Below are positions 7,957 through 17,803 of a DNA stretch of 54,855 bases, one piece after another. The stretch spans positions 1-54,855 of the forward strand of contig JBILCM010000007.1 in NCBI GenBank assembly GCA_044353165.1, in the 5' to 3' direction. The notes under the pieces were generated by a model that did not search any database, was not told the origin of the DNA, and saw only the letters and a list, made by a program, of their open reading frames with translations. Within the stretch, counting starts at the first letter, position 1, and each line of letters opens with the position of its first letter. The position numbers were made by a program, and so were the translations under genes. Source of the stretch: JBILCM01 sp044353165 (GTDB taxonomy: Bacteria > Bacillota > Bacilli > Paenibacillales > YIM-B00363).

Positions 7957-8657
7957 CAAAACAAGAAATCAAACCTTTGGATATATTGGTATTTGGTGCG
8001 CATCCTGACGATGCAGAGATTGGTATGGGAGGTACGATTGCCAAACAGGCCGCTGCTGGATTTCAGATTGGCATATGTGATCTGACTTATGCGGAGTTAT
8101 CTTCCAACGGTACTGTCGAAACGCGTCAAGATGAGGCTAATTTGGCTTCAAACATTCTCGGCGTTTCCACCCGTACCTGTTTAGGGTTCCCTGACCGCGG
8201 TTTACGCAATTTTGATGTCATGATCGAACAAATTGTGCAACAAATTCGTTGCAGTCAGCCTAGAGTTGTCTGTGTTCCTTATTGGAAAGATCGTCATCCT
8301 GATCATATCGCTTGCAGCGAGGTAGTACAGGAAGCAATATTTAATGCAAAACTAAGACGTTTGTATGCAGATTGGGCACCATGGAACGTTCAAAAAACAT
8401 ACTTTTATTATATAAACAATATATACGAACCGAACCTAGCAGTTGATGTATCTGATGTTTATATTCAAAAACAAGCAGCGCTCGAATCGTACCGTAGCCA
8501 ATTCATCATGGAGGGCGAAAACCTTGTGCCAACATTGATCAATCAAGGTTATCTTGAAAATGTTGAACGCCGAGATGCTTTGCTAGGTGCTACACTTGGA
8601 GTGAAGTATGCCGAAGGCTTTGCAACGAAAATCCCGCACATGGTGGGTTCACTTTAA
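7953..8657 (+). CDS. bshB1: N-acetyl-alpha-D-glucosaminyl-L-malate deacetylase (bacillithiol synthesis)
   Basis: This zinc-dependent PIG-L/LmbE-family deacetylase removes the acetyl group from GlcNAc-malate, step two of bacillithiol synthesis. The 234-residue protein has the family motif GAHPDDAEIG near residue 16 and the second metal-site segment KDRHPDHIACSE near residue 112. It overlaps mgsA at its start and precedes bshA by 22 bases. The bshB1-bshA order is the Bacillales arrangement. bshC is not in the window. Confidence 0.94.
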   Translation: MTKQEIKPLDILVFGAHPDDAEIGMGGTIAKQAAAGFQIGICDLTYAELSSNGTVETRQDEANLASNILGVSTRTCLGFPDRGLRNFDVMIEQIVQQIRCSQPRVVCVPYWKDRHPDHIACSEVVQEAIFNAKLRRLYADWAPWNVQKTYFYYINNIYEPNLAVDVSDVYIQKQAALESYRSQFIMEGENLVPTLINQGYLENVERRDALLGATLGVKYAEGFATKIPHMVGSL

Positions 8658-8679
8658 GGGCAAACGAGGGAGCGCATTT

Positions 8680-9843
8680 ATGAGAAAGAAATTGAATATT
8701 GGCATAACGTGTTACCCTTCGTTGGGTGGTTCTGGTGTTGTTGCAACTGAATTAGGTAAATTGCTTGCTGAACGAGGGCACCAAATTCACTTTATCTCCC
8801 ACAGTATCCCTTTTCGCTTAAACGGATACCATAAAAATATTTTCTATCATGAAGTCGAAGTGATGGATTATCATGTGTTCAAATATCCTCCATATGACTT
8901 ATCACTATCTTCTAAGATGGCCCAAGTTGCCAATCTGCAGAAACTTGACATTCTCCATGTTCATTATGCTATTCCTCATGCTGTTTGTGCTTATTTAGCG
9001 CAAGGCATGACACAACGTCCATTACGCGTCGTTACAACCTTACATGGCACGGATATTACAATATTAGCTCAGAATGAAGGAATGAGTGACTTAATTCGAC
9101 TTGGTATCAATAACAGTGATGCAGTCACTGCTGTGTCTAATGATTTGATCGCCGAAACGCGAAAATTACTTCATATTCAACGACATATTGATTTAACATA
9201 TAACTTTATTGACAAAAGAATTTACTTCCCAAGGGATTGTTCGCGTTTTCGTTTAGATTTTGCAAATCAGGGCGAAAAAATTCTTATGCATATATCCAAT
9301 TTTAGACCTGTGAAACGCGTGAGCGATGTATTGGATATATTTCGTCGAATCAACTCGCACATTCCATCGAAACTAATATTTATTGGTGAAGGACCCGAGA
9401 TGGCAAAAACAATTAGCACGGTTAAAGAATTGGGACTGGAGCGTAGTGTTATATTTTTAGGTAAACAAGATGAAGTTGCTGAATTAATTTCTGTAGCCGA
9501 TTTAATGTTACTTCCCTCAGAGAAGGAGAGCTTTGGATTGGTTGCTTTGGAAGCTATGGCATGCGGAGTACCCACAATCGGCACCAGAACAGGCGGCATA
9601 CCCGAGTTGGTCGTTCATGCAGAAACGGGTTATTTAGCAGCCGTGGGTGATACTGCCGCTATGGCCGAATATGCACTCCAGCTGCTGACAGACAACACGC
9701 TTTATCACAAGTTTTATGAAGCATGCATTCGAAGAGCACAAACTGTCTTTTGTAACGAAATCATTTGCCAAACGTACGAAGATATTTATTACCGTGTATT
9801 ACAGAACGTAATCAATAAGGAACAGGTGTTGAGTTGCGAATGA
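8680..9843 (+). CDS. bshA: N-acetyl-alpha-D-glucosaminyl L-malate synthase (bacillithiol glycosyltransferase)
   Basis: A 387-residue GT4-family retaining glycosyltransferase that joins N-acetylglucosamine from UDP-GlcNAc to L-malate, the first step to bacillithiol. The N-terminal acceptor domain has PSLGGSGVVATELGK. The C-terminal nucleotide-sugar domain carries the EX7E-type segment EKESFGLVALEAMACG and TGGIPELV. ATG 8680 is selected over the long upstream extension because GAGGGAG lies just before it and family members start at KLNIGITCYP. The final codons overlap the cca start (ATGA at 9840-9843). Confidence 0.94.
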   Translation: MRKKLNIGITCYPSLGGSGVVATELGKLLAERGHQIHFISHSIPFRLNGYHKNIFYHEVEVMDYHVFKYPPYDLSLSSKMAQVANLQKLDILHVHYAIPHAVCAYLAQGMTQRPLRVVTTLHGTDITILAQNEGMSDLIRLGINNSDAVTAVSNDLIAETRKLLHIQRHIDLTYNFIDKRIYFPRDCSRFRLDFANQGEKILMHISNFRPVKRVSDVLDIFRRINSHIPSKLIFIGEGPEMAKTISTVKELGLERSVIFLGKQDEVAELISVADLMLLPSEKESFGLVALEAMACGVPTIGTRTGGIPELVVHAETGYLAAVGDTAAMAEYALQLLTDNTLYHKFYEACIRRAQTVFCNEIICQTYEDIYYRVLQNVINKEQVLSCE

Positions 9844-11144
9844 CATTACTTTCTGAATTTGATCATGATATGGGCAGAGGAGGAATGAAATTACTTCAAC
9901 GAATCAATGATACAGGTTTTACGGCTTTTTTTGTGGGTGGATGTGTGCGTGATAGTGCACTTGGTCGTCAGGTGAAAGATATCGATATCGCTACATCAGC
10001 AAAACCTGAACAGATCATGCGAATGTTCCCTGAAGCGATACCAACAGGAATTCAACATGGGACTTTAACTGTGCCTTGTGACGGTTACTTTTATGAAATC
10101 ACTACTTTTCGAGCAGATGCAGATTATACAGATGGTAGACGTCCTGACGCTGTATTTTTTCTCGATGATATTACTGGTGATCTAGAGAGAAGGGATTTCA
10201 CTGTAAATGCGATGGCATTAGGTCTCAGTGGGATTCTTATTGATCCTTTTGGTGGTATGACTGATCTGCTTGAAAAAAGACTTCGAGCGGTTGGGAATGC
10301 TGCAGAACGGTTTCGTGAGGATGCACTTCGCATGTTGCGTTGTATTCGGATTGCAGCAGAATATAACTTGACTGTGGAAAAAACCACTTGGGATCAAGTG
10401 ATTCATTGTGCGAAGGGCTTGAGCGCGATTGCGATGGAACGTGTATATGCTGAATTAGATCGAATGATACGCGGTACAAGTCCATATCGAGCATTGCAAC
10501 TACTACAACAATCGAATTTGTTAATGTGGGCTAAGGAGCCTTTGACCATTTCGAAATATATGCAATTGACGGACAATGTGTCCAACGTTAATTTATCAAA
10601 GATTGGGCAACTAGAACATCCCGTGCACCGTTGGACAGTATGGTTTATAAGTATGGATCTTCACGACCAAGAATTGTATGTGAATGGTCGCGCACTGCGA
10701 ATGCCGAATTCAGTTCTTCAGCATATTGCGAAAATTTTAGGGGTCCATAACTTATTGAGACGTGCTCAACATAATGAATTAAGAAATGAATGGATTACAG
10801 CCATGTTGCGTTTTGGTTATAAGACAGGGTATGACTGGTTAACGATTGCGACCCATTGTTTTTCTTATACGAATGACTCCTGGATTACGCCTTATGTTCA
10901 AAATGGAAGCGAATGGACTTCCAAGATGCAAGTAACGGAATTAAAACAATTAAACATTGATGGTGTAATTTTGATGAGCATAACGGGGCGTCAAGGAGGT
11001 CCGTGGTTACAACGTATACTTCATCGTTTACTCTACGAAACTGCAAGTGGAATGGTGCAGAATGAATCCATTTTTTTACAAAAAAGAGCTTTAGAACTTT
11101 GCAACTTACAAACAGAACAGGAAGGATCCGATGTGAACGGATGA
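9840..11144 (+). CDS. cca: CCA tRNA nucleotidyltransferase
   Basis: Adds or repairs the 3'-CCA end of tRNA. The 434-residue class II nucleotidyltransferase has FVGGCVRDSALGR (residues about 29-41), the metal-binding DIDIATS, RRDFTVNAM, and the basic RFREDALRMLRCIRIAAEY region that helps define nucleotide specificity. A helical C-terminal tRNA-binding part follows. ATG 9840 overlaps the bshA stop; a TTG at 9834 is an alternative start. The next gene, birA, begins at its last codon. Confidence 0.93.
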   Translation: MTLLSEFDHDMGRGGMKLLQRINDTGFTAFFVGGCVRDSALGRQVKDIDIATSAKPEQIMRMFPEAIPTGIQHGTLTVPCDGYFYEITTFRADADYTDGRRPDAVFFLDDITGDLERRDFTVNAMALGLSGILIDPFGGMTDLLEKRLRAVGNAAERFREDALRMLRCIRIAAEYNLTVEKTTWDQVIHCAKGLSAIAMERVYAELDRMIRGTSPYRALQLLQQSNLLMWAKEPLTISKYMQLTDNVSNVNLSKIGQLEHPVHRWTVWFISMDLHDQELYVNGRALRMPNSVLQHIAKILGVHNLLRRAQHNELRNEWITAMLRFGYKTGYDWLTIATHCFSYTNDSWITPYVQNGSEWTSKMQVTELKQLNIDGVILMSITGRQGGPWLQRILHRLLYETASGMVQNESIFLQKRALELCNLQTEQEGSDVNG

Positions 11145-12103
11145 ATGACAAATTATTGGCTGTTTTTCATGACCATCAAGGCGAATTTATATCAGGAGTT
11201 TATTTAAGCCAAATACTCGGGATCAGCAGAACAGCAATATGGAAACGAATTCATCGCCTAAAGACATCTGGATATCATATTGAATCTATACCAAAGCTGG
11301 GGTACAAACTTATTGATGGTCCCAAACTTTTGAAAATTGAGGAATTGATCCAATGTTCCAAGGACTCCGTATTCAGTAATACATTTCATTATTATGAAGT
11401 TGTTGAATCGACACAAACCGTGGCGCACGAAGCTTTGTTATCCGGTTCAGTGGAAGGCACAGTTATTGTCGCAGAACGACAACTTGCAGGCAAAGGTAGA
11501 CGCGGGCGACAGTGGCTTTCCTTACCATACAAAGGGATATATATGAGTTTTCTCATATTTCCACAAGTGTCATTGGTTGTTGCACCCCAGATGACTTTAT
11601 TGATCGCCGTCGCTTTATGCCGGACGATTCGCATAGAGTTAGGTATTCAGGCAACAATTAAGTGGCCGAATGATATTTTAATTGCTGGTCGGAAAGTAAG
11701 CGGAATTTTAGTCGATACATTGGCTGAAGCAGATTCTGTGAAGTCCATGATAGCTGGGGTGGGAATCAATGTAAACCACAACAAAGAAGATTTTGTTGAT
11801 GACTTGCAATCGAAGGCAACGTCACTAAAAATGGCAATAGGTCAAGAAGTGTCAAGAGAGAAAATAATTTGCGAATTTTTTAAACAATTTAAATCTCTTT
11901 ATACAGTATATAGTATTGAGGGGTTCTCTCCGATTCTTAGATTATGGGAAGCATTAACTTCAAGCTTATATAGAGATGTATCGGTTAATGCGCCACACGG
12001 AGAAATCCATGGATTCGCTGAAGGAATTACAGAAAGCGGAGCATTGCTCGTCAAGGATCACTCAGGAGTGTTACATACGCTGTACTCCGGTGACTTGACA
12101 TGA
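11141..12103 (+). CDS. birA: Bifunctional biotin-[acetyl-CoA carboxylase] ligase / biotin operon repressor
   Basis: A 320-residue group II BirA. An N-terminal winged helix (LSQILGISRTAIWKRIHRL, residues about 22-40) would bind biotin operators. The central ligase domain has the biotinyl-AMP loop GKGRRGRQWLS and KWPNDILIAGRKVSGIL, and is followed by a small SH3-like C-terminal domain. ATG 11141 overlaps the cca stop codon, as ATGA. It biotinylates carrier proteins such as acetyl-CoA carboxylase and represses biotin genes; none of those genes lie in the window. Confidence 0.94.
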   Translation: MNDKLLAVFHDHQGEFISGVYLSQILGISRTAIWKRIHRLKTSGYHIESIPKLGYKLIDGPKLLKIEELIQCSKDSVFSNTFHYYEVVESTQTVAHEALLSGSVEGTVIVAERQLAGKGRRGRQWLSLPYKGIYMSFLIFPQVSLVVAPQMTLLIAVALCRTIRIELGIQATIKWPNDILIAGRKVSGILVDTLAEADSVKSMIAGVGINVNHNKEDFVDDLQSKATSLKMAIGQEVSREKIICEFFKQFKSLYTVYSIEGFSPILRLWEALTSSLYRDVSVNAPHGEIHGFAEGITESGALLVKDHSGVLHTLYSGDLT

Positions 12104-12141
12104 TATATTGTAGTCAACCTTTTTCATAGGAGGGATCGATT

Positions 12142-13008
12142 GTGAATGAACCCCGCCATCTAAACAAACCGATGACGACTACTCGCTTAAGAATGATGAA
12201 ATCGCAAGGTGATCCAATCTGTATGATTACGGCTTATGACTATCCATCTGCCAAAATTGCTGAAGCTGCTGGGGTCGATATCATATTGGTGGGAGATTCT
12301 TTAGCGAATGTGGTTCAAGGGCTAAATACGACTGTGGCCGTGTCATTAGACCAAATGATATATCATACAGAACTTGTAACGAGAGCTGTTCATACGCCAT
12401 TCGTAGTTACTGACATGCCTTTTGCCACTTATCACGGAAGTGGAGACTCCACCTTGCGCAATATGGCAAGAATTATCCAAGAAGGCGGGGCACATGCAGT
12501 AAAACTTGAAGGCGGAGCAGAGGTCATTCCCGCTGTAAATATAGCTGCTCGTGCGGGTATCCCCGTTATGGGTCATCTTGGCTTAACACCGCAATCCGTA
12601 CTTGCGATTGGTGGTTATAAAGTTCAGGGGAAAGACGTCAAGAACGCCAAAAAAATAATGGAAGATGCATTGCGACTTGAAGAATCGGGTGTATTTGCGA
12701 TCGTTTTAGAACTTGTGACGGATGAGTTGGCATCATTGATTACAGATCGTCTCACAATTCCAACGATTGGGATAGGTTCTGGTCTAAATTGTGATGGACA
12801 AGTGCTCGTTTATCATGATGTTGTGAATTACAGCCTCGAGTCTAATAAGAAAAAATTTGTAAAAAATTACGCAGATGTTGGAAAAGCAATGAAGCAAGCT
12901 ATTGAAAGTTATGTTTCAGAAGTAAAGACAAGAACGTTCCCAACAAGTGAAAACACATTCCATTCGACAGAATTACTTCATCAGTTATATGGAACTGATA
13001 GCGATTAA
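12142..13008 (+). CDS. panB: 3-Methyl-2-oxobutanoate hydroxymethyltransferase
   Basis: First committed step of pantoate synthesis: it transfers a hydroxymethyl group from 5,10-methylene-THF to 2-ketoisovalerate. The 288-residue TIM-barrel protein has ITAYDYPSAKIAE, VGDSLANVVQG with metal/substrate residues, DMPFATYHGS, and GHLGLTPQSV. The GTG start at 12142 lies 7 bases after AGGAGGG. It is the first of panB-panC-panD and follows birA by 38 bases. Confidence 0.96.
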   Translation: MNEPRHLNKPMTTTRLRMMKSQGDPICMITAYDYPSAKIAEAAGVDIILVGDSLANVVQGLNTTVAVSLDQMIYHTELVTRAVHTPFVVTDMPFATYHGSGDSTLRNMARIIQEGGAHAVKLEGGAEVIPAVNIAARAGIPVMGHLGLTPQSVLAIGGYKVQGKDVKNAKKIMEDALRLEESGVFAIVLELVTDELASLITDRLTIPTIGIGSGLNCDGQVLVYHDVVNYSLESNKKKFVKNYADVGKAMKQAIESYVSEVKTRTFPTSENTFHSTELLHQLYGTDSD

Positions 13009-13029
13009 CTGCAGGGGGATTAGAGGGAA

Positions 13030-13905
13030 ATGTTGATTTGTCGAACAATTAAAGATTATAAGTCTTTCTTATCTTCGCATAGGGGTAACCAATCGATTGG
13101 TTTTATTCCCACAATGGGTTATTTGCATGAAGGTCACCTATCTCTGGTTCAGCAATCAAAGTTGGAAACAGACGTCACGGTGATGAGTGTTTTTGTGAAT
13201 CCATTGCAATTTGGTCCGAACGAAGATTTCAAGCGTTACCCACGAAATGAGTCGCGCGATTTGGAGATGATGGAACAGGCGGGTGTTGATGTTGTTTTCC
13301 TCCCGACCACAGAAGAAATGTATCCCAATAACTTGCGTACGAAAGTATGTGTTCATGAGATTACAGAACGTATGTGTGGAACGACACGCATCGGTCATTT
13401 TGATGGTGTTGCTACTGTTGTATTAAAATTATTTCAAATCATTCAACCTACTTTGGCATATTTTGGTCTGAAAGACGCTCAACAAGTAGCTGTCATCGAA
13501 CAAATGGTATATGACTTAAATTTGAATGTTAAGATTGTGCCATGTCAAACCATTCGTGAGGAAGATGGTTTGGCTAAAAGTTCACGCAACGTGTATTTAT
13601 CAAATGATGAACGAATGCAAGCTTCTATACTTTATCGAACTTTACAACAGTTAGACGTCTGGATGAAACAAAATCCTCACATGAATGCTATACAACTGGA
13701 ACAAAATATAAAGAAAATGATCAATGAAAACTCGTGTGGAATCATTGAATATGCTGAGGTACTGAGTTATCCGAATTTGCAAACGATGGATGGACCTGTT
13801 TCAGTTCAAGAGGCTATAATTGTAGGCTTGGCAGTAAAATTTGGTAACACTCGATTGATTGATAATCGTATTTTTTATAACCGTAGAAAAAACTTGGAGG
13901 TGTAG
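13030..13905 (+). CDS. panC: Pantothenate synthetase
   Basis: ATP-dependent condensation of pantoate and beta-alanine through a pantoyl-adenylate. The 291-residue protein is of the HIGH/KMSKS nucleotidylyl-transferase class: PTMGYLHEGHLSLV near residue 28 carries the HIGH-like HEGH, FVNPLQFGPNEDF follows, and GLAKSSRNVYLS supplies the KMSKS-like loop. It lies between panB and panD, three bases before the panD start. Confidence 0.96.
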   Translation: MLICRTIKDYKSFLSSHRGNQSIGFIPTMGYLHEGHLSLVQQSKLETDVTVMSVFVNPLQFGPNEDFKRYPRNESRDLEMMEQAGVDVVFLPTTEEMYPNNLRTKVCVHEITERMCGTTRIGHFDGVATVVLKLFQIIQPTLAYFGLKDAQQVAVIEQMVYDLNLNVKIVPCQTIREEDGLAKSSRNVYLSNDERMQASILYRTLQQLDVWMKQNPHMNAIQLEQNIKKMINENSCGIIEYAEVLSYPNLQTMDGPVSVQEAIIVGLAVKFGNTRLIDNRIFYNRRKNLEV

Positions 13906-13908
13906 TGA

Positions 13909-14295
13909 ATGTTTCGAACAATGATGAAATCGAAAATTCACGGAGCAACCGTTACCGAAGCCAATTTGAATTACGTTGGTAGTATTACCATTGATGAAGA
14001 CCTCATGGATCAAGTGGATATTTGGACGAATGAGAAAGTTCAAGTTGTTAATAAAACGAATGGTGCTAGGTTAGAGACCTATGTTATCCCTGGACCACGA
14101 GGATCAGGTATGATTTGCCTTAACGGTCCCGCAGCACGGTTGGTCCAACCAGGGGATGTCATCATTATAATTTCTTACACTATGTTGCAAGATGAAGATG
14201 CAAAAAAATTACATTCGAAAGTTGCCATTATGGATGAACATAATCGAATAAAACAACTCACGCACAATGAAGTTTATTCCACCATTACAAAATAA
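13909..14295 (+). CDS. panD: Aspartate 1-decarboxylase (pyruvoyl enzyme precursor)
   Basis: Makes beta-alanine for pantothenate. The 128-residue precursor has the self-cleavage site Gly24-Ser25 in YVGSITID, giving a pyruvoyl group at Ser25, and the conserved YVIPGPRGSGMICLNGPAAR segment. The start is 3 bases after panC. It is the last gene of the pan cluster; no clear terminator is visible downstream. Confidence 0.96.
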   Translation: MFRTMMKSKIHGATVTEANLNYVGSITIDEDLMDQVDIWTNEKVQVVNKTNGARLETYVIPGPRGSGMICLNGPAARLVQPGDVIIIISYTMLQDEDAKKLHSKVAIMDEHNRIKQLTHNEVYSTITK

Positions 14296-14392
14296 TTCGT
14301 AATTAATGATTTTCCAGTATGAAAAGCCATCTCTGCGCAAAAAATGATGTTACGATTTTATCGTCATTTGATTCGCAAAGGTGGGAGGCACA

Positions 14393-14830
14393 ATGTTTGA
14401 TCATTTGTTCCGAACCATGAATGAGGCGCTTGATCATATTTTGGAAGCGTACCCGAATGCCCTTGCAAACGAAAAACAAAAGTTGTTACACCAGTGGTTA
14501 ACACTTCGAGAAATTAGCAATGAGTGTATTGAAGGTTGGCTAACATTCGAAGAGAAGATGTCTTTATCATTTCAATTGCAACATGATGCGGAAGACTGTG
14601 TTGAATCCACTGTGCTTGATTCTGTAAAAAAATATCCAAGTCATGACGGACTCCCCGAACAAAGTGCGCACTACCAAAAGGGAGAAGGATATTTTAAATT
14701 GCTTATGTTTCAAGAAGCTTCGGAGCAATTTAAATTTGTTATTGCTGAGTTTCCGAACTATGCTCCCGCCCGTATTTATTTATCATTGTGTATAAAGTTA
14801 AGCCAACAAATCAATCATTTACAAGAATAA
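14393..14830 (+). CDS. Hypothetical TPR-like helical protein
   Basis: A 145-residue acidic helical protein. The C-terminal half (KGEGYFKLLMFQEASEQFKF, then IAEFPNYAPARIYLSL) reads like one to two TPR units. The N-terminal half is Glu/Leu-rich without a recognised motif. ATG 14393 is chosen because GGTGGGAGG lies 5 to 7 bases upstream; the in-frame GTG at 14381 is inside that site. It stands between panD and dinG with gaps of 97 and 72 bases, so it may be transcribed on its own. Function unknown. Confidence 0.7.
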   Translation: MFDHLFRTMNEALDHILEAYPNALANEKQKLLHQWLTLREISNECIEGWLTFEEKMSLSFQLQHDAEDCVESTVLDSVKKYPSHDGLPEQSAHYQKGEGYFKLLMFQEASEQFKFVIAEFPNYAPARIYLSLCIKLSQQINHLQE

Positions 14831-14902
14831 CACATTTCCATTTGTGCTTTGGGTTTGATATGCTTATGTCAAGTTTAGACCGCAGGCCGAAAGGAATCAC
14901 GT

Positions 14903-17797
14903 ATGAAATATGCAGTTTTGGATTTTGAAACGACAGGTGACCAACCTGGGAAAGATGAAATAATCCAAGTTGGTCTCGTTATTATTGATGACAACATCAT
15001 TACACAAACATACACTTCTTTTATCAAACCCATTGGAATTATTCCTCCATTTATTCAAAAGTTGACAGGAATTACTAACGAATTGGTTGCAACGGCACCA
15101 CAATTAGATGATGTTATTGTTACTATGGTACCCTTGCTGTCGGATGCAGTGCTCGTTGGTCACAATATTTCATTTGATCTTAAGTTTTTGCAACGTGCTC
15201 TTATGGATTGCGGATATTCAACCTACCAAGGGCGTGTATTAGACACAATGGATTGGGTGCGGGTGTTATTTCCCACATTGATGAGCTATCAACTTTCATA
15301 TGTTACTTCAATAATGAATATTCCCCATGACCAACCTCACCATGCTGCATTCGATGCAAGGGCAACTGCAATGATATGGTTACAATGTGTTGAAAAATTA
15401 TCTCATTTGCCGCTGATTATTTTACAACGACTCTGCTATTTATTTTCACAACCCCATTCAAATTCAACAGACATTGCTTGGTTTTTAGAATTTATTAAGC
15501 AAAAGCGCGAGACCGAACCGGATTTTTTCCAAATACCTACGCAGACTACATATCGACAATTGGTGTTGAATGTGGATGATTGGGGTTTAGAAGATTCAAA
15601 AGGATTGAATGGCGTTACTGAAAAGTCAAACTTACAACCTTTTGAATCGTTCACCGACGACGTGATTCATGAAATGAAACAATCTTTACCGAAGTATGAA
15701 GAGCGAGTTTCACAAATACGTATGATGCAAGAAGTTTATCAAGCACTGGAAAATAACCAACATTTGATCATTGAGGCCGGCACTGGAACTGGAAAGTCAC
15801 TAGGGTATCTCATTCCGGCCATATATACCGCTCGAAAAAATAATGAAAAAATAATGATCAGTACGCACACGATCAATTTACAGGATCAGCTTCAATCCAA
15901 GGAATTGCCAATGCTGCAAAATGTAACTCCTGTTCCATTTCGTTCAGCTGTTCTTAAAGGCAGAAGCCATTATTTGTGTTTACGTAAATTTGAAAACAAA
16001 GTCAACCTCCAAGAGTTTTTGAATGAACGTGAAGATCGCTTTATTGCGGCACAGTTTTTAATTTGGTTAAGTGAAACAGTTACAGGTAATGAAGAAGAAT
16101 TAAACTTAGGTCAATCCGGGAATGATTTCTGGAAACATGTAGCATCGGATGCCGATTCTTGTTTAAATCGTTCTTGCCCTTGGTTTCGCAAGTGTTTCTA
16201 CCATAGAGCTCGTAACAATGCGAGTGAGGCTGATATTGTTGTTACGAATCATTCTTTGTTATTTACAGATGCATTAGCCGAGCACCGTGTTCTTCCTTCC
16301 TACGAACGTCTCATCGTTGATGAAGCGCACCATTTTGAAGATGTCGCGATCCAACATTTTGGGGTTGAGATTTCATATTTTTCGATGGTTTCTCCGTTGA
16401 TGAAGTTATTTAAAGACAGTCAAACAGGACAGTTACCTCTATTAAATCGTCTCTTACAGGGGAATGTCTCAATTTCATCCGAATCATGGGTTGAACACTT
16501 TTTTACTTTGTATTCAAAGATTGTAAAAGCTAAAGAAGCATGGGATGAATTATTTGAAATCATTTTTACGGGTTTGATTGCCCAACGACATAAACTTACA
16601 ATGGATAGCAACACGATCAGCATCCGGATCAAAAGAGATCAACCGCCTACACATTGGGACCAGTATACGATTGTAGAAGACAATGTGTATACATTAGTAA
16701 CAGAAATATTAAAAATTTTGGATACAATGATTAGTGAACTCAAGGAACATAACGATGATTATAACTTTGAAAGTATCCTCACGGACCTCAACGGTACGCT
16801 CAAGGACGTTCAAGAAACACGAGATAAACTAAGACATATCATTAAGCTTAGCGAACCCAATACAGTGTACTGGATTGAAGCCAACATGACGGCAAGACTA
16901 AAGTCAATTAAACTTTTTGCCGCACCAATTGATGTGTCCCAAATGATGCAAAATTACTTTTGGAATCGCAAAGAAGCAGTTATACTTACATCCGCAACGT
17001 TGACAGTAGAGAAATCATTCCAGCATGTTCTGAATCAAATGGGTCTACATCATCAAGACGATGTTGTTCAATCCGATGGGAAAGTGCGTTCCATTCAATT
17101 ACAATCACCTTTTCGATATCATGATCAAGCACTTGTTCTCATTCCTCAGGATTTCCCGAAAGTAAAGGGTGCCCACACAGAAACAATCTTTGTCGAAAGA
17201 CTTGTGGATTCATTGTGTAAAGCCGCGGTTATTACTGGTGGACGTATGTTGGTATTATTCACTTCATACAAAATGCTAAAAGAAACACATACTTTGTTGA
17301 AAGAAGCGTTGCGGCCATTAGGGATATCTATACTTGGACAAGGTGTTGAAAGCAGTAACCGTTCGAAGTTAACGAGGTTATTTATGCAAACAAAGCATGC
17401 GGTGTTGCTTGGGACAAGCTCGTTCTGGGAAGGTGTAGATATACCGGGGGATGCATTAACGTGTCTTGCTATCGTAAGGCTTCCATTTCAGCCACCTAAT
17501 CATCCCATCGTTGAAGCAAAAAGCGAATTTTTAAGGGCAAAACATCAAAATCCGTTCGTAACTTTATCTGTGCCGCAGGCTGTAATACGATTTAAACAAG
17601 GTTTCGGCAGGCTTGTTCGCACTTCGTCAGATCGCGGGATCGTGATCATTTATGACACAAGAGTGGTTGAAACGTCCTATGGGAAACATTTTTTACAATC
17701 ATTACCTGATCCTCGAATCGAATTTCTGAAGGTTGAAGATATTCCATCGCGCATGCAACAATGGCTAACAGATACAACAGAGGCGAGAGGGGAGTAA
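14903..17797 (+). CDS. dinG: DinG-type helicase with N-terminal DnaQ-like 3'-5' exonuclease domain
   Basis: A 964-residue two-domain protein. Residues 1-170 are a DEDD exonuclease: AVLDFETTG, GHNISFDLKFLQ, HHAAFDARATA. Residues from about 255 form an XPD/DinG-type superfamily 2 helicase, with Walker A EAGTGTGKSLGYL near 295, Walker B VDEAHHFED near 472, and motif VI QGFGRLVRTSSDRG near 894. Four cysteines between motifs Ia and II (YLCLRKF, then SCLNRSCPWFRKCFY) are placed as in iron-sulfur DinG/XPD proteins. It probably acts in DNA repair or R-loop/recombination-intermediate processing; nuclease or helicase dominance cannot be told from sequence. Confidence 0.94.
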   Translation: MKYAVLDFETTGDQPGKDEIIQVGLVIIDDNIITQTYTSFIKPIGIIPPFIQKLTGITNELVATAPQLDDVIVTMVPLLSDAVLVGHNISFDLKFLQRALMDCGYSTYQGRVLDTMDWVRVLFPTLMSYQLSYVTSIMNIPHDQPHHAAFDARATAMIWLQCVEKLSHLPLIILQRLCYLFSQPHSNSTDIAWFLEFIKQKRETEPDFFQIPTQTTYRQLVLNVDDWGLEDSKGLNGVTEKSNLQPFESFTDDVIHEMKQSLPKYEERVSQIRMMQEVYQALENNQHLIIEAGTGTGKSLGYLIPAIYTARKNNEKIMISTHTINLQDQLQSKELPMLQNVTPVPFRSAVLKGRSHYLCLRKFENKVNLQEFLNEREDRFIAAQFLIWLSETVTGNEEELNLGQSGNDFWKHVASDADSCLNRSCPWFRKCFYHRARNNASEADIVVTNHSLLFTDALAEHRVLPSYERLIVDEAHHFEDVAIQHFGVEISYFSMVSPLMKLFKDSQTGQLPLLNRLLQGNVSISSESWVEHFFTLYSKIVKAKEAWDELFEIIFTGLIAQRHKLTMDSNTISIRIKRDQPPTHWDQYTIVEDNVYTLVTEILKILDTMISELKEHNDDYNFESILTDLNGTLKDVQETRDKLRHIIKLSEPNTVYWIEANMTARLKSIKLFAAPIDVSQMMQNYFWNRKEAVILTSATLTVEKSFQHVLNQMGLHHQDDVVQSDGKVRSIQLQSPFRYHDQALVLIPQDFPKVKGAHTETIFVERLVDSLCKAAVITGGRMLVLFTSYKMLKETHTLLKEALRPLGISILGQGVESSNRSKLTRLFMQTKHAVLLGTSSFWEGVDIPGDALTCLAIVRLPFQPPNHPIVEAKSEFLRAKHQNPFVTLSVPQAVIRFKQGFGRLVRTSSDRGIVIIYDTRVVETSYGKHFLQSLPDPRIEFLKVEDIPSRMQQWLTDTTEARGE

Positions 17798-17803
17798 CGA
17801 GTA

